A model generated the notes under the pieces. The model was not told the DNA's origin. It was given only the letters and a program-made list of their open reading frames with translations, and searched no databases. DNA of 64,000 bases from Margaritifera margaritifera (taxonomy: Eukaryota; Mollusca; Bivalvia; Unionida; Margaritiferidae): contig JAQPZY010000548.1 of NCBI GenBank assembly GCA_029931535.1, positions 62,001 through 126,000 of the forward strand, read 5' to 3'. Within the stretch, counting starts at the first letter, position 1. Each line of letters opens with the position of its first letter. Shown here in pieces: positions 23,461 through 35,601 of this stretch. A program made the position numbers and the translations under genes.

Positions 23461-23920
23461 GGTATCACGTTACCAATTGTTTTTCCATAGACCGTAATGT
23501 TAACGTTTGATGAAATAAATATACATTCTCTCCTACTTTAGCATACGTGTCACAGAGATCAATATTAGATTCTCAATTTGACAAGGACAGAACCAGGTAC
23601 TCCATTGCATTTAAGAGAGATAACTCTGCTGGAACTAAACAGGGGTAAGAGTTATCCAGTCACAACAGAGGCATTTTCAATGATGTGTATCACATTCGTA
23701 AAAAATCATAAAAAATACAAAATATGATCTAGATATGAATTAACATAATCTCACATGTTGCCAAGAGACTCAACTTTTTTTAAAGCCTGAGAGAAACTAC
23801 AACTCTTACATAATGCACCAATCACAGCTAGTTTTGTTGTTTATTTCTGAATACAATGTTCCCTACACCTTAAGCTCTCCCCCTCCCCCCCCCGGCTTGC
23901 GCAATTGGTACCATGAAATC
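23461..23920. mobile_element. TIR element A, short uninterrupted copy (MITE)
   Basis: About 460 bp, closely matching 17272-17637 joined directly to 20864-20981. It starts GGTATCACGTTACCAATTG; the right end is diverged (CAATTGGTACCATGAAATC). It serves as the empty-site reference for transposon B. The poly(C) tract is present near 23886. Confidence 0.85.
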
Positions 23921-24104
23921 TGATAGGTAAATTGTAAGCAACAATACAACCCCCTGTGAATCCGCCTGATTACAAAAGCTAACGCTCCAGCGCAATTTGT
24001 GCCATGTACTGTTGTTCTCCGCCACCAGTAAAAAACAAAAAAAGGTGGGGAACAATTTGTTGGTCTAGGTAAAATGTAAGCAACGATACGAGCCTCAGTG
24101 AATT

Positions 24105-24234
24105 ATATATAATATCATAGCCTATTACGCATATGGTGTGCAAATGCATACCTTTAGGTGTATCATTTTCGGCACTCACCTTGAAAGGGGCATATTAACT
24201 ATAATGTGTATAATCCATAAAAATAGGTGCCATA
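24105..24234 (+). promoter_or_regulatory. Duplicated promoter/5' UTR upstream of orphan first exon
   Basis: Closely similar to 35395-35516, upstream of gene 2. Shared blocks include TGTGCAAATGCATA (24137-24150; POU/octamer-like), TTGAAAGGGG and AATAGGTGCCATAATG. Similarity runs through the start codon, so this is a copy of the promoter plus first exon. Confidence 0.65.
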
Positions 24235-24295
24235 ATGATGGAGAAAACCAGAAGCTTTTTAATGGTCGCTTTTCTTTTAATGAAAGCGGTCCTGG
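24235..24295 (+). pseudogene. Orphan signal-peptide exon with broken donor
   Basis: ATG at 24235 (and 24238) in the same context as gene 2. It encodes a hydrophobic leader, MMEKTRSFLMVAFLLMKAVL. At the point where the gene 2 exon ends in phase 1 (G|GTAAGT), this copy reads G|ATAAGA, so the GT is AT. Without splicing, the frame stops at about 24307-24309. No Ig exons follow. It is likely a relic of a tandem duplication of the receptor family, or an exon using an unusual donor. Confidence 0.65.
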
Positions 24296-24646
24296 ATAAG
24301 AATTAAATACATATTTGAGGAAGAGTGAGGGATCACTTTAATCTGTATGAGTTTCTGATGAATCTGATTGGGGGCCAAAATTGGCCTTTATCGAACCTTG
24401 TCCTTTATGTAATTTGATTATTTCAGTACACACTATTTTCTAAAACTATTTGTTGACATCGTATCTAGACATAAACAATACATGTTGATGGATGAGTTGT
24501 TGACTGGGTTTGTGGAGTGTTGCATTATATATTGAAAGCTATACAGCCACCATAAAATTTTCACATAAATCAATAAAATATTAAGAATCTCTGCATAAAA
24601 CAATAACGGACCACTGGTTTTATTTAATATACAGGTACTTATAAAA

Positions 24647-24652
<6 letters not shown>

Positions 24653-24712
<60 letters not shown>
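24653..24712. repeat. (TA)n microsatellite
   Basis: About 29 TA units following GTGTG. Confidence 0.97.
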
Positions 24713-24715
<3 letters not shown>

Positions 24716-25994
24716 AATGCAAGTATATGTATTTGTATGTGATACAAATAAAATGTATGTATAGTATGTACTCCGTATCATTGATATACCATGACGAGTA
24801 TACATTTTTCATTAAAAGGAAACAACGCTTGCCAAGTTATCAGAAAACTGATAAGGTGCCGCTCCTCAGTTTCGTATTTTGCACAGAGTTAGATTTTTAA
24901 AGAAAAAGAATTACCCAGGTTTTCCTCACTGGTTGTCCTGGCTATATAAAAAAGACCTTGCATATCTTAGGTATTGTTAAAAGAACTTATAATTCCCTTT
25001 ATTTTGGTGTATGATTGATGGGTGCAATTTGGGTTATAGAGTATACAGCTTGTCTTACTTAAGATGTGCACCTCTCAAAAAACTGCTAGCTCCACTTGGT
25101 CATTTCACTTTCTGGGCTTCAAAGGTAAATATAAAAAAGAGCCAATAACTTTTTTTTGCTTTTTATATATTTTGTAATTCATTCATTGTACTTTCAGCGG
25201 CTGGTATTGCCTACTCTGGCGAAATTTGTTTCCCTATTTTAATAACTGCTGAAAATAGTGTTCTATTGAGTAATTCAGGGTGATTTTTCGAGTTTTTTGG
25301 AGCAGCCATTTCTGTCTGCTGTGTGCTTAGATCATGTCCAATCTCCACAAGTACAATATGTAAAGAAATTTCAGACACAGTACATGAAAGTAGCATACAG
25401 GTATGCCAACATTCTCTCCATTGTGCATGTTGCAAATGCAAACAACTTCATCTTACACCTGTCACTCTTTCAGAAGCACATAATATCTATCGAGCACTCG
25501 CTAAACTGATTGACTACAGGAAACTGTGTACTGACGGAGTGAGTGAACTCTTCACATCCCTGCACTGTGTGTCCGCTACAAAAAGTAGTTCTGTACCTAT
25601 TGCTGCTATTCATAATTCTCTTTGCAAACTGATAAGTCGCTTCTTTCCTTTTTTTTAGCTTCTGTTTTCATTCATATTGATTAAATAAATATAAGACACA
25701 CTTATGATTTAAACATGAAAGATGCTTTTAGTGAAGAAAGTAGAGCACTACAAACACAGCATGGTTAGCTTGTTGAACACTGAACGCACAGCCATTCAGT
25801 CACCATCGAGTATATTGAAACGAGTGTGGAATATAGACTGAGCTAAATGACGAGCCAACAAGAGGTAATTCAAACATTTAAATTTATTTACAGTTGATCT
25901 AAGTTATTATTATGTTTTATTTTATGCTAGGCAGTGAATTACTGGGTTTTCTGAGTGAAATAATTGTGATATTTCACTGGGGTGGAAATATATG

Positions 25995-26052
25995 ATAGAG
26001 GTTGATAACATTATGAGTAAGAAATAGAGGTTGATAACATTATGAGTAAGAA
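25995..26052. repeat. 29-bp perfect tandem duplication
   Basis: The unit beginning ATAGAGGTTGATAACATTAT occurs twice, head to tail, at 25995 and 26024. Confidence 0.9.
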
Positions 26053-26070
26053 ATTTCAAATTTTTGGTAA

Positions 26071-26143
26071 GATGCGTGCATGGTATAAAGGTAAAAATGG
26101 CCACCTTGCATCCAGGCGAACAAGGTTCAAATCCAGCAAGAGA
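26071..26143 (+). ncRNA. tRNA-like sequence, possible SINE head
   Basis: An A-box-like TGGTATAAAGGTAAAAATGG (26081-26100) and a near-consensus B-box GGTTCAAATCC (26124-26134) at roughly tRNA spacing, followed by a T-run from 26146 that could end Pol III transcription. Acceptor stem pairing is poor, so it is more likely a tRNA-derived repeat or pseudo-tRNA than a working tRNA. Confidence 0.35.
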
Positions 26144-29042
26144 CATTTTTTTTTCCATTTTTTTTTATCTGATGTTTTACCTTGAATTGGGAAGGAGCAT
26201 TATGTACCTACTGATATTTTATGTGCAAATATACATAAAACAGAGAACATAAACGGTAAACCACTGACAAAACTGATAAACTGATATGCTCAGACAGACC
26301 AACCAACAGAGAGAGAGAGAGAGAGGTGGGGTGGGGGTTTGGTGAAACTCCATAAGATTATTTTTTGTTATTGTCCATCCCTATGTTCCTCTGTTGGTCG
26401 ATTAGTCTGCTGCATGACCAACCAACACAGAGAGAGAGAGAAAGAGAGGCCTTCGGACATTTTAATATTTAAAAATAATGTTTTTAGAACCCTAATATAG
26501 ATTATTTTTTTAAAGCATTAAATAGATTACAGTATGTGTATGCCTCATAACCAAGAAATTTACTATACAGCCTTGATAGGCTATTGCAACTTTGTATCAT
26601 TGGTATTAATTAGGATTAAATTTCACTGCATTTAAAACCTGTCTTGGGTCAGTTGTTCCAAGAAGCAATGATTCTTAAAGAAAATGTTATCCTAATGTAA
26701 GATTATGTCATTATTTGTAAAGACTAATTGGATTTTCTCTTGTCCTTGTGATGACTTTATTTCCTTGTTTGATATGAAATCAATCTTGAGTCACAACCTT
26801 AACCACTCTGCCACTGTGTATCCCCTCAAGGTTTAGTACACTAACTATATGGCATGTTTCTTACAGTAGGGATGGTGAAATACCTTGCAAGCAAATTGTC
26901 CCTTGGCATAGTTGCACAGATTTTGTTAGAAATTACTTATCAGTGGTCATTTAAAAGTTTGTTAAAATATGAAACTGAATTGAATTGAGGCATGTCACAT
27001 TATGATGATAAAGTGGCAAAGGAGGTAATGCCACATTGAAAACATGTAATTGTGATGAGCAACTGAAAAGTGGAGGCTATGTGTTAGCTTTCGTGTTTAT
27101 GTTCAGATTTAAAATGAAAATCCAGTTGTTATTCATTTATTATCCAAGATAAAGTTCATGATAAACTCGTAATATAAAATGATATATGTCAATGTTACCC
27201 ATAACAGAGTTGCAATTGCAATAAGTAGCAAGAAATCTTAACTGTGTTGTTGCATAATTATTGAAAATATTCTATAATCTTTGTGAGCAAAGCATTGCCA
27301 GTAATTGAGCAAGTGCTGATAATTAAATATTCTAATTAGCTAGAGCTAGCAAAAAAAATTTAATCTAAATAAATTTCTCTAATATGATTCTGTGTTTTGT
27401 TTTTAATACAAAATTAAAACATTTAATGTCCATTTTCATTGCATTGTGCTTGCTAGGTTAGTAAAAGATGAAACTGGTCACCTCTTCATAGAGTGAATGC
27501 TCATGACATTTATAGTACATAGTACATGATACAAATATATTAGGCTTTACTTCTAGTTTGGTCACTCTGACTAATATTTTGGTTCTCTAGTGAAAATAAT
27601 GAGATGGAACTCTCCAACTTATACCAAGTCAGATATGTTGGTACATACCAGTACTTGTATGAAAATATTGTATTTTTGTCTAAGTCCATAGTATAGTCAG
27701 TGAAGTCCTGAAATAACTGTTAAAAGTGGGTGGTTATCAATTTTGCTTAAGACTGTATATGGATACACCCCAATAATTATTTATAGTCTACAGAATCGGT
27801 CTAGATGTGCTGGTGTATTGAAGATAACATTTAAAACTTGGGATTAGGGTTGTTGGTGAATACTGTGATGCAAAGTACAGTAGGTTAAATTACTTAATGA
27901 TGAAATTAGAAGGAGTCTGAATGAAAAGTATGAAGTTAATTGTTTAATTAGGTTCATTTTTTTTTTTACTTTTAATTAAAATCTATGCATCCCATATGAC
28001 ATGTGAAAACTTAGCAGGATAACATATTCATTTTCAGAAACATCTAAGATTATGGTCTATGGTCCAATAACATAGAGGTCCATGGGAAAGGATTTTATTA
28101 CATGTGGCCATATGAGGGAAATATTCTTAAAGAATGCATTTGTCACACATACACAAACACACATATATAAGGATACAGAATAATCAAAGTACAAATATGT
28201 AAAATATTTATTTTGTTCTTTCGAAGTTTGAACTGTTTGTTCAAGAAATCAGCTAAGTTTGGTTTTAAAATATGATAACTGTTCTCTACTAAAGCAGATG
28301 TGACAAAAATGAATTATCTGAGCATTGCAAAATAAACAATGTACTCCCTTAAAAAATGTAAACACATTAATGGAATACATAATAATAGAGTTGGCTTTTG
28401 ACTGACATGCATTAATTTATATATTTAATACAATAAGGTTCACACATGCACACATATATATGCAGGTTACATGTTTGAAGACAATATTGTACATTCATAA
28501 ACCTACCATAAATTAAGTATATCAAACAGTTATAGTATAGCAAAAACTGTTGCAGTTCCTTTCAGCATTATATGAATTCAAAGGGAGTGGCATTCTACTA
28601 GCCAAGAACAGATGTTTGGAAATCATTAATGACCAAGTTGGACATCCAGTCTGACCTATTTTCATTTACAGTCAACTATCCCTAGAGTAGCAATAGAATA
28701 TTTTTATGATGTGTGGATAAGAGACTATGTGCCATTTAATAAGTATTTTACTGGTCCATGATCAACAGAGCTAAAAATTTGGAAGAAATCTATTACTATC
28801 ATCATTAAATTGGAACTTGTATTATTGTCAGTTAGAAAAATTGACTTTTAGGTTGCATGTTAATTTGCTTTTTTTCTGACCCTCACCCTCCTATGTATGT
28901 TATAACTGAATAATATTTTAGTTACATAGTGTTAATCAAGTTGTGTTTAATTTTCTCAAAATTATTAATAAATTATGTAATAAATATTGTATTTTAAATA
29001 AATTATATTGCATGAAATATGCTATAGTATTAATAAATTGTG

Positions 29043-29043
<1 letters not shown>

Positions 29044-29093
<50 letters not shown>
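29044..29093. repeat. (AT)n microsatellite at left end of Tc1-like element
   Basis: About 25 AT units abutting the terminal repeat at 29095. Confidence 0.97.
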
Positions 29094-29094
<1 letters not shown>

Positions 29095-30649
29095 TGTAAT
29101 GACGGTAAGTCTTGGGACACCCTTAATTATTTTCAAAAGTAATTTTTTTATGATCTGTAAAAATTTGGACACAAAGTTAAAGCAATATTTTAATGTACTA
29201 TAAATCTTGTGACACCTAAAACATTTTTTTTCCTACTGATCGGTTGGCGTAATTTATCGAACGTAACCTCATGTAAAATAAACATGACTTCATGGTTCTT
29301 AAGGGGCTCTCATTATGAAATATTACATGGAAATGTTATAAATTATTATAATTTGCTTGAAAAGTCAATAAATATATTTATTTTTTCTGTTTTCTTATCA
29401 TTTCTACTGAATTCAAATATGTACAATTTAATCAGACGATGACAAGAATTGAGCATTAGCAATATGTATGTTATACCCATTCAACAGTAACTTTTGTGCT
29501 CTAGATTACTATTGTCCGTTAATGCATTATTGCATTAAAATTGTCGAAAGTCACCTGTCTTTATGGGGGGGGGGTCCCCTGAAAATGGAACTAACTCATT
29601 AAAATGTGATACCAGTATGACAACAATGAAAATATTGTTTATTTCAACTCTAGCATTTATTGTGTGCATTTTTACATCATGGCGTTACCACATGTACATT
29701 GAAGATCTTACTTGCGCTGAATGAAGTATATACCTTGGATTCGAATCATAGGCAGCACTGCACTAAACTTAAATAAGATAAGATAAAGAAGTTTCAGAAA
29801 TAATGCTTTTAAAATAAAAACTATATGGTAGTTTGCTTTGTAGAAGCCAATAACACATCAAAGTACCGGCATTGCCGAAGTAAGAGTCTTGAGGCGGAAT
29901 GAGGTCTTCAACTGTCCCTGTCATCCAGAACTGCCAATGAAAACTATGGCAGAGTGTTGAGATGTTTAAAGAAAGTTTTCACCTGTGTACATATCTAATT
30001 TTGAAGTTAACAGTTTAATTTTCTTTTTGAACCAGCTTAAAAAGTTATCCTTCACCATTTGTTAGATCTTTTCTGTTAATAAAACTAAGCAGAAGAGATA
30101 GAAATACAATAAGAAAGAAATATATTGATATATTAAGATGACAATTATTATGTTTGCCAATGTTGCCAGTTTGTGCCACCATACATGTCTTTTATCATCT
30201 CTACGATGGCCACAAGTAGTGCTGTGATCAACCACTCTGAAACAGATAATATTATAAATAAGGTAAGCGAAACAGAGTACGCATAAATAAATTCTCATGG
30301 AACAAAGGTCAGCGGCCATAAATAGTTTGAAGCTTTGACTTTAAGTGCCATTATAACGATCATTCAAAGTGTAAATGAACTTTTAATAAAACTTACATTG
30401 TTTACGAATTATTCCCCGATTTCTTCTTAAGGGCTCTGAAACTGGTATCGCGAAGATATAAAGTGTGGAAAATAATGATTTTGTGAAGCTGAAACACAAA
30501 ACTAAAATGAATCAATGATGTTTTTAATCTATATTCGGAATTTTAACGAATATTACGATCATTCTTTCATGAATATATGACAGTTAATATGTGAATTTAT
30601 GCTGGTTATGTGCTATATATAATAAAATATGTGTGCCTTTTCATGAATG

Positions 30650-31743
30650 CTGGCTTATTTGGACCATGGCTGATTCGGACCGTGACTAATTCGGACCAAA
30701 TGCCAGGCTGATTCAGACTATGTGAAGTATTATTAAGTTTCATCTTGGATTTAAAAGTTATATTTACATTTGTTTAAAATATGATATTTTGCATTATTTA
30801 CCAGGTACGTTCAACGGTCCAAATCTGCATTTAATGAAACAAACCCTGATTTTACACAAGATAATGGCATTGTGATATATATTGAAATTAAATAATTTAA
30901 GACTGTTTATCTAGTGCACCTTTGTGTACAATTTAAATAGTTTACTTTATCGTATTGTGAAATTATAAAATTAATAACACTGAAAAACAATTGTGAAACA
31001 GTGGTCATGTAGTTAATGTGTTTTCGTCTACATATATATTGGTCTCAGTAGGCTAATGTTTTAGTTAGATTTTTTTTCTCTATATACTGGTCTAAGTATG
31101 TTGATGCCTTTTTTTTAAAAGTAGATTCATGTAGAATTTATCGTTATACTAAGTAAACCTTATATACTAAAACAATGAGCACCGTAAGTTATTTTCATTA
31201 GCTGAATTTATAATGTATTATTTAATTGTATGCACATTATTATTGAAAGTGAATTAGCAAAACCCGTTTGATCAACGCCGCGATAATGAAAGCACTATTG
31301 ATGTCATTTGCCAATTTACTGAATTTAATACCATTCTAGAACACAAAATATAATGCTGACTTGAAATAACTTTGTGATCTACATGGAAGTGTTATTATAT
31401 TATATGTGTTTAATATCATAAAATATCTATTCAGAAATCAATATTTAATGGGTTGAATATGTGCTGTAAATGAAATATTTTCAGATGTTTCAAAGGTTAA
31501 AATGAAAATAAGTTGCTTTACTGGTTCGAGATTTTACTCAAAAGGTAAAAATGTAACGATAACAGTAACGTACAATATACTATGGTGTTACTCATCAATT
31601 ACTCTTTACACAAAACTTTTCGGAGCACTTAATAATGCAAAGAAAGCACGATTTGCATGAAAAATCAATACAAACCATGGGTAAATTTATATTACATTCT
31701 CTTACTATGTTTGCAAAAACAGTAATAACTACCAAAAGAAATC

Positions 31744-31817
<74 letters not shown>

Positions 31818-32770
31818 GTTACTGCATGGGCCATGTTTTTACGATGTTTTACAGTTAATAATTTGCATAATATCAAATCGTTCATTATGAATTCACAGAA
31901 AACAAATAACATACTGTGCTATAAACAAAGATTTGTGAAATATATTTCATCTTTCAACAGAGATAACACCTACATTTTTCATTTTCTTTATTTTAATTAT
32001 TACGAGGTGCACAAGATTAGCAGAATAAAGACGTATGATAATGATGTATGATATTGTATTGAATTAAATCATAAATCTGACAGAACCCCAGTTTAATTTT
32101 TTAGTATAATATAAATAAACCAGAATTCTCCCCCCCCAAAAAAAAAAATGTGCACATTTCACTATTAAATTGCCAATGCAAGATAAACAATCTTACATCA
32201 TTATATCAACGCCATTATCTCACATAAAATCTGGGTTTTGTTTCATTAAATGCAGATTTGAACTGCTGAATGTACCTGGGAAATAATGAGAAATATCATA
32301 TTTTAAATCTAAGATGAAACTTAATATTTCACATGGTCAGAATCAGCCTGGCATTTGGGCCGAATCAGCCTGGTCTGAATCGACCATGATCCGAATCAGC
32401 CTGTTCCCCTTTTCATATAGATTACATCACTTTGTAGAATCGCTTATAAAACTGAAAAACAGTAACTGTTGAGCGCGTGAATCCAAATAAATGAAACAGC
32501 AATGAATGTGTAGCTGAAATGTAATCTCAAAGAATGCAATTTGGTAAAAACGATGAATAAAGCAAAATCTCGATCAAATATTTTTGGGAACAAACAAGGG
32601 TATAAGTGACGCCAATCACGATTTGCACCCACAGGTGGTCGACGCAAGCTTAGTGTTAAAAAAAAAGCAATAGCCTGAAGTTAAAAAAATCATACCGAGT
32701 GACAAAAGTTCCTCAGATTACTCCTATGACCCATTCTGACACTGGACCATGTCTATCATACTACACGTAT
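30650..32770 (-). mobile_element. Foldback-like element, copy 2 (inverted relative to copy 1)
   Basis: Mirrors 14465-17045: the terminal GGCTGATTCGGACC arrays are at 30653-30720 and 32335-32405, and the shared leader is at 32411-32770. It lacks the internal inverted duplication of copy 1. A decayed version of the short ORF starts at 31501 on plus. The microsatellite inside is expanded here (31747-31814). A small inverted repeat (32625-32700 against 32795-32873, centred on AAGCTTGCGTC-type sequence) follows. Confidence 0.75.
31747..31814. repeat. (TA)n microsatellite, expanded relative to copy 1
   Basis: About 34 TA units. The homologous place in copy 1 (about 15464-15479) has about 8. Confidence 0.95.
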
Positions 32771-33218
32771 ATAAGAGACACAGGTGGCCGACACAAGCTT
32801 TGTGTATGATTTTTTTTACTTCAGGCTATTACTTTTTTTTAACACTAAGCTTGCGTCAACCACCTGTGTTTGCACCGTGTAAGTACTGTACACTATAGTA
32901 CAGGTCTCCCTTTAAATATAAGCGGTCTGTGAATTATGAAGTCTTTATTTACCTTATTTTAGATCATGTTGGAGAAATCAGAAAGTATGCGCATGCAAAA
33001 TAATAACATAAAACAATCATAGTAGTTTATAACAGTTTATTGATGTGGTAATTGAACGGGCTGGTCATTGCTGTGTGACATATGGCGATCTTCCCAATTT
33101 TGTCTTTACATATTTTTTATTCTACAAATTTTGGGACACCTACAATTTTATATATTTTACATGCATATAAGTCTTGTGACACGAAAAAAAGAATTATGTC
33201 CCAAGACTTATCGTCATT

Positions 33219-33221
<3 letters not shown>

Positions 33222-33278
<57 letters not shown>
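33222..33278. repeat. (TA)n microsatellite at right end of Tc1-like element
   Basis: About 28 TA units immediately outside the right terminal repeat. Confidence 0.97.
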
Positions 33279-33281
<3 letters not shown>

Positions 33282-35394
33282 GTTTTCTAAAGTTAAAATT
33301 GTGCATAAAATATATAATAAGTTATATCCAATATCTAATTATTGCTTGGTAAGCCTGGGAGCAAGCTATATTGAGCAATGATAAAAAAAATATATTTTTC
33401 ATTTATATTCAATTTTATTGAAATATAGCCATAAGGCATGTACAATAGATAGCAAGTCTTATGAACAGACAGATGATTGGATGTGAAATCAAGATTCTCA
33501 CACTATTATATAAAGTGTGTGGATAAAGAAAAATCACTATGGAATACAAATAACTTATATAATGTAAATAAATAAAATATTATTTGGAATTAAATATTGC
33601 AAAATTTGTACAAGTGAAATAATTGCAATTTCTTTTTGCCTTTATGTTCATGGAATGTAGTTTATGCTGTTCACCAGTCTGTATTGCAATGTTTTAACAT
33701 ACTGCAGTTACAATTCATAATTTCCAGGTCTGATCTGTAAATTAAAAGCAAAAAAAAAAAAGAAACAAAATGTTAAACCATTGAACCCTCTCTCTGACTC
33801 TGTCAATTATTTTTACTTGGTCAAAAAGTATTTTTAGTTTTTCCCCCATCAAGGACAATATATTTTTCCCCTACCTATAGCATGGATTTTTGTCCATACC
33901 AGTGCCAAATTCATAATATTTATAGCCAGACTTGCAAAAGTATGTTACCTTTAAAATGAAAACAATGTACAAATTGACAGAATTTTATCAAATATCTTGG
34001 GGGGCATGAGAGGCACATACTTCTCCAATTAACCAACAGAGTTATTCACAATTATAATAGGAGGCACAATTTTTACTTTCCATATATTTTTAAAAAAATA
34101 ATGCTTTAACTTGCTTACAAAACGAAATTGAATTTGTTATTGGATTATAACTATGTAAATAAAGGCAGACATTGATAACAATGGACGTGTGTAATAAAAA
34201 TATAGGGGCTATATGACTGATGTAATTTTATTTTGGGCACTTAAATATGGGTGTTGAAAAAATATATGGATTCAAATAAATAAATAGTTTACCTTTTAAA
34301 AAATCACAAATAATACACTGAAGTCAAGCTATTTAATAATCATTTAAAATAATGTTTAAGATAATATTTGGAACAAGTGAAATATATCAGTAGGAAACTC
34401 TTCATTATTATTATTATTGTTATTATTATCCAAAGCTGTTTACAGTGCATTTCTTTACATTTAGAGGTTGATAACATTCAGTTTTAGGCAATTTTTTTTG
34501 TGGATGTTTTTTTTTTATTGACTGACATTTTAAGTGAAAGTAGAATGCAAATTAAAGAAATCTATAGACGATGCAGACGATGTTTGTGTACATGTGGCAC
34601 ACGACGGTTCCCATAAGGCTCAGTGATGTCTCAAAAATGGACTCTTCCACAACACAAGGACGAACATGGCGGATTAAATGTACGCAGATCACTGTTTTTC
34701 TGCATGTATCGAATGAATGGTGTTGCGCTGTATGTCAATAAGAATTATATTTAAATCATTCGTGCACGAAGCAAATTCGATAATTTTTGCAATATTTTCT
34801 TATGCTGACATGAAAATTAAACTAGAAACAGACACTCGTATCATTCACGATGCTGTGCGGAACGAACTGTAGAATACTTCAGTTTATTAAACGTATCACG
34901 TTATTATCATGTATGAAAGTTTTGTCACGCAAAATACAAAAAAAAATTGGGACACAACAATTAAGGCAAATAAAACATTTAATTTTGTTTTTTTTTGACA
35001 TATTTTACCAAACAGTTCTTTTTCAATGGCATTTAACAACCAACTTGTATGATTACAAAGCATGTTTTTTTACAAATTACACACACATTTATTCTTTTAG
35101 TTAATAAATAAACTATTGAATACACATTTGGGACAAGGGTTTTTCACAGGGTCACTAACTATCAACACAAAAACACACAAATCGTATTTTGTATTGAAAA
35201 ACTTTGTTTTCACACAGAATCACATATACTATGTTAAAAACAGTTTGTCAGTGCAGTTATTTAGTTTTCAGGCCATTAATTGCTTATAAACATTGCGGAC
35301 ATGTGAATTGCAAGTTAACTTTGAACGAGTGATCAGCTGTACTTAACATATACATCATTTAAACAATGTTGCAAAAAAAACTCCAGAATTATAC
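33279..35394. other. AT-rich intergenic DNA upstream of gene 2
   Basis: Contains an ATT-rich tract near 34404-34428. No exon or element recognised. Confidence 0.35.
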
Positions 35395-35516
35395 ATATCA
35401 TTGATTATTACGCATACTGTGTGCAAATGCATAATTTTACATGTATCTTTTCGGCAGTCAGTTTGAAAGGGGCCTATTAACCATAATGTCTATAATCCAC
35501 TAAAATAGGTGCCATA
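35395..35516 (+). promoter_or_regulatory. Gene 2 promoter/5' UTR, conserved with 24.1 kb copy
   Basis: Shares blocks with 24105-24234, including TGTGCAAATGCATA (35419-35432), TTGAAAGGGG and AATAGGTGCCATAATG. Duplication of this stretch together with the first exon suggests core-promoter content. The start ATG 35517 has A at -3 and G at +4, a strong initiation context. The transcription start is not determined. Confidence 0.55.
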
Positions 35517-35601
35517 ATGGAGGAGAAAGCCAGATTTACAATGAGAGGACACTTAGCATTGGTATTGTTCAGCCTCTTTGTGAAGACTAGGAATACTGTG
35601 G
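35517..35601 (+). CDS. Gene 2 exon 1: signal peptide
   Basis: 28 codons plus one base, ending at GTAAGT (phase 1). The hydrophobic core HLALVLFSLFV behind a basic start region is typical of a secretion signal. The start choice is supported by conservation of the ATG context with the orphan exon at 24235. Confidence 0.75.

Larger units (their letters stand above)
24713..29043. other. AT-rich intergenic DNA with small repeats
   Basis: No supported gene. It contains a 29-bp tandem duplication (25995-26052), a tRNA-like sequence (26071-26143) and two (GA)n tracts (about 26307-26326 and 26429-26449), each preceded by ACCAACCAACA, suggesting a local duplication. The 25.3-25.66 kb open frame has no family signature. 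Confidence 0.4.
29095..33221. mobile_element. Tc1/mariner-like terminal inverted repeats in (TA)n tracts
   Basis: 25-bp inverted ends with one mismatch, TGTAATGACGGTAAGTC... at 29095-29119 and its complement at 33197-33221, each directly bordered on the outside by a long TA tract. Tc1/mariner elements insert at TA. Inner related motifs (CTTGTGACACCTAAAA near 29208; AAGTCTTGTGACACG near 33170) suggest an IR/DR arrangement. No transposase ORF seen. The interior contains foldback-like copy 2. The pair could instead be two separate solo ends, since each borders a different microsatellite. Confidence 0.55.

Noticed and set aside
25297..25658. Two overlapping plus-strand open frames and a minus-strand frame starting MAAPKNSKNH
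   Set aside because: No family motif, no splice context, and several frames equally open.
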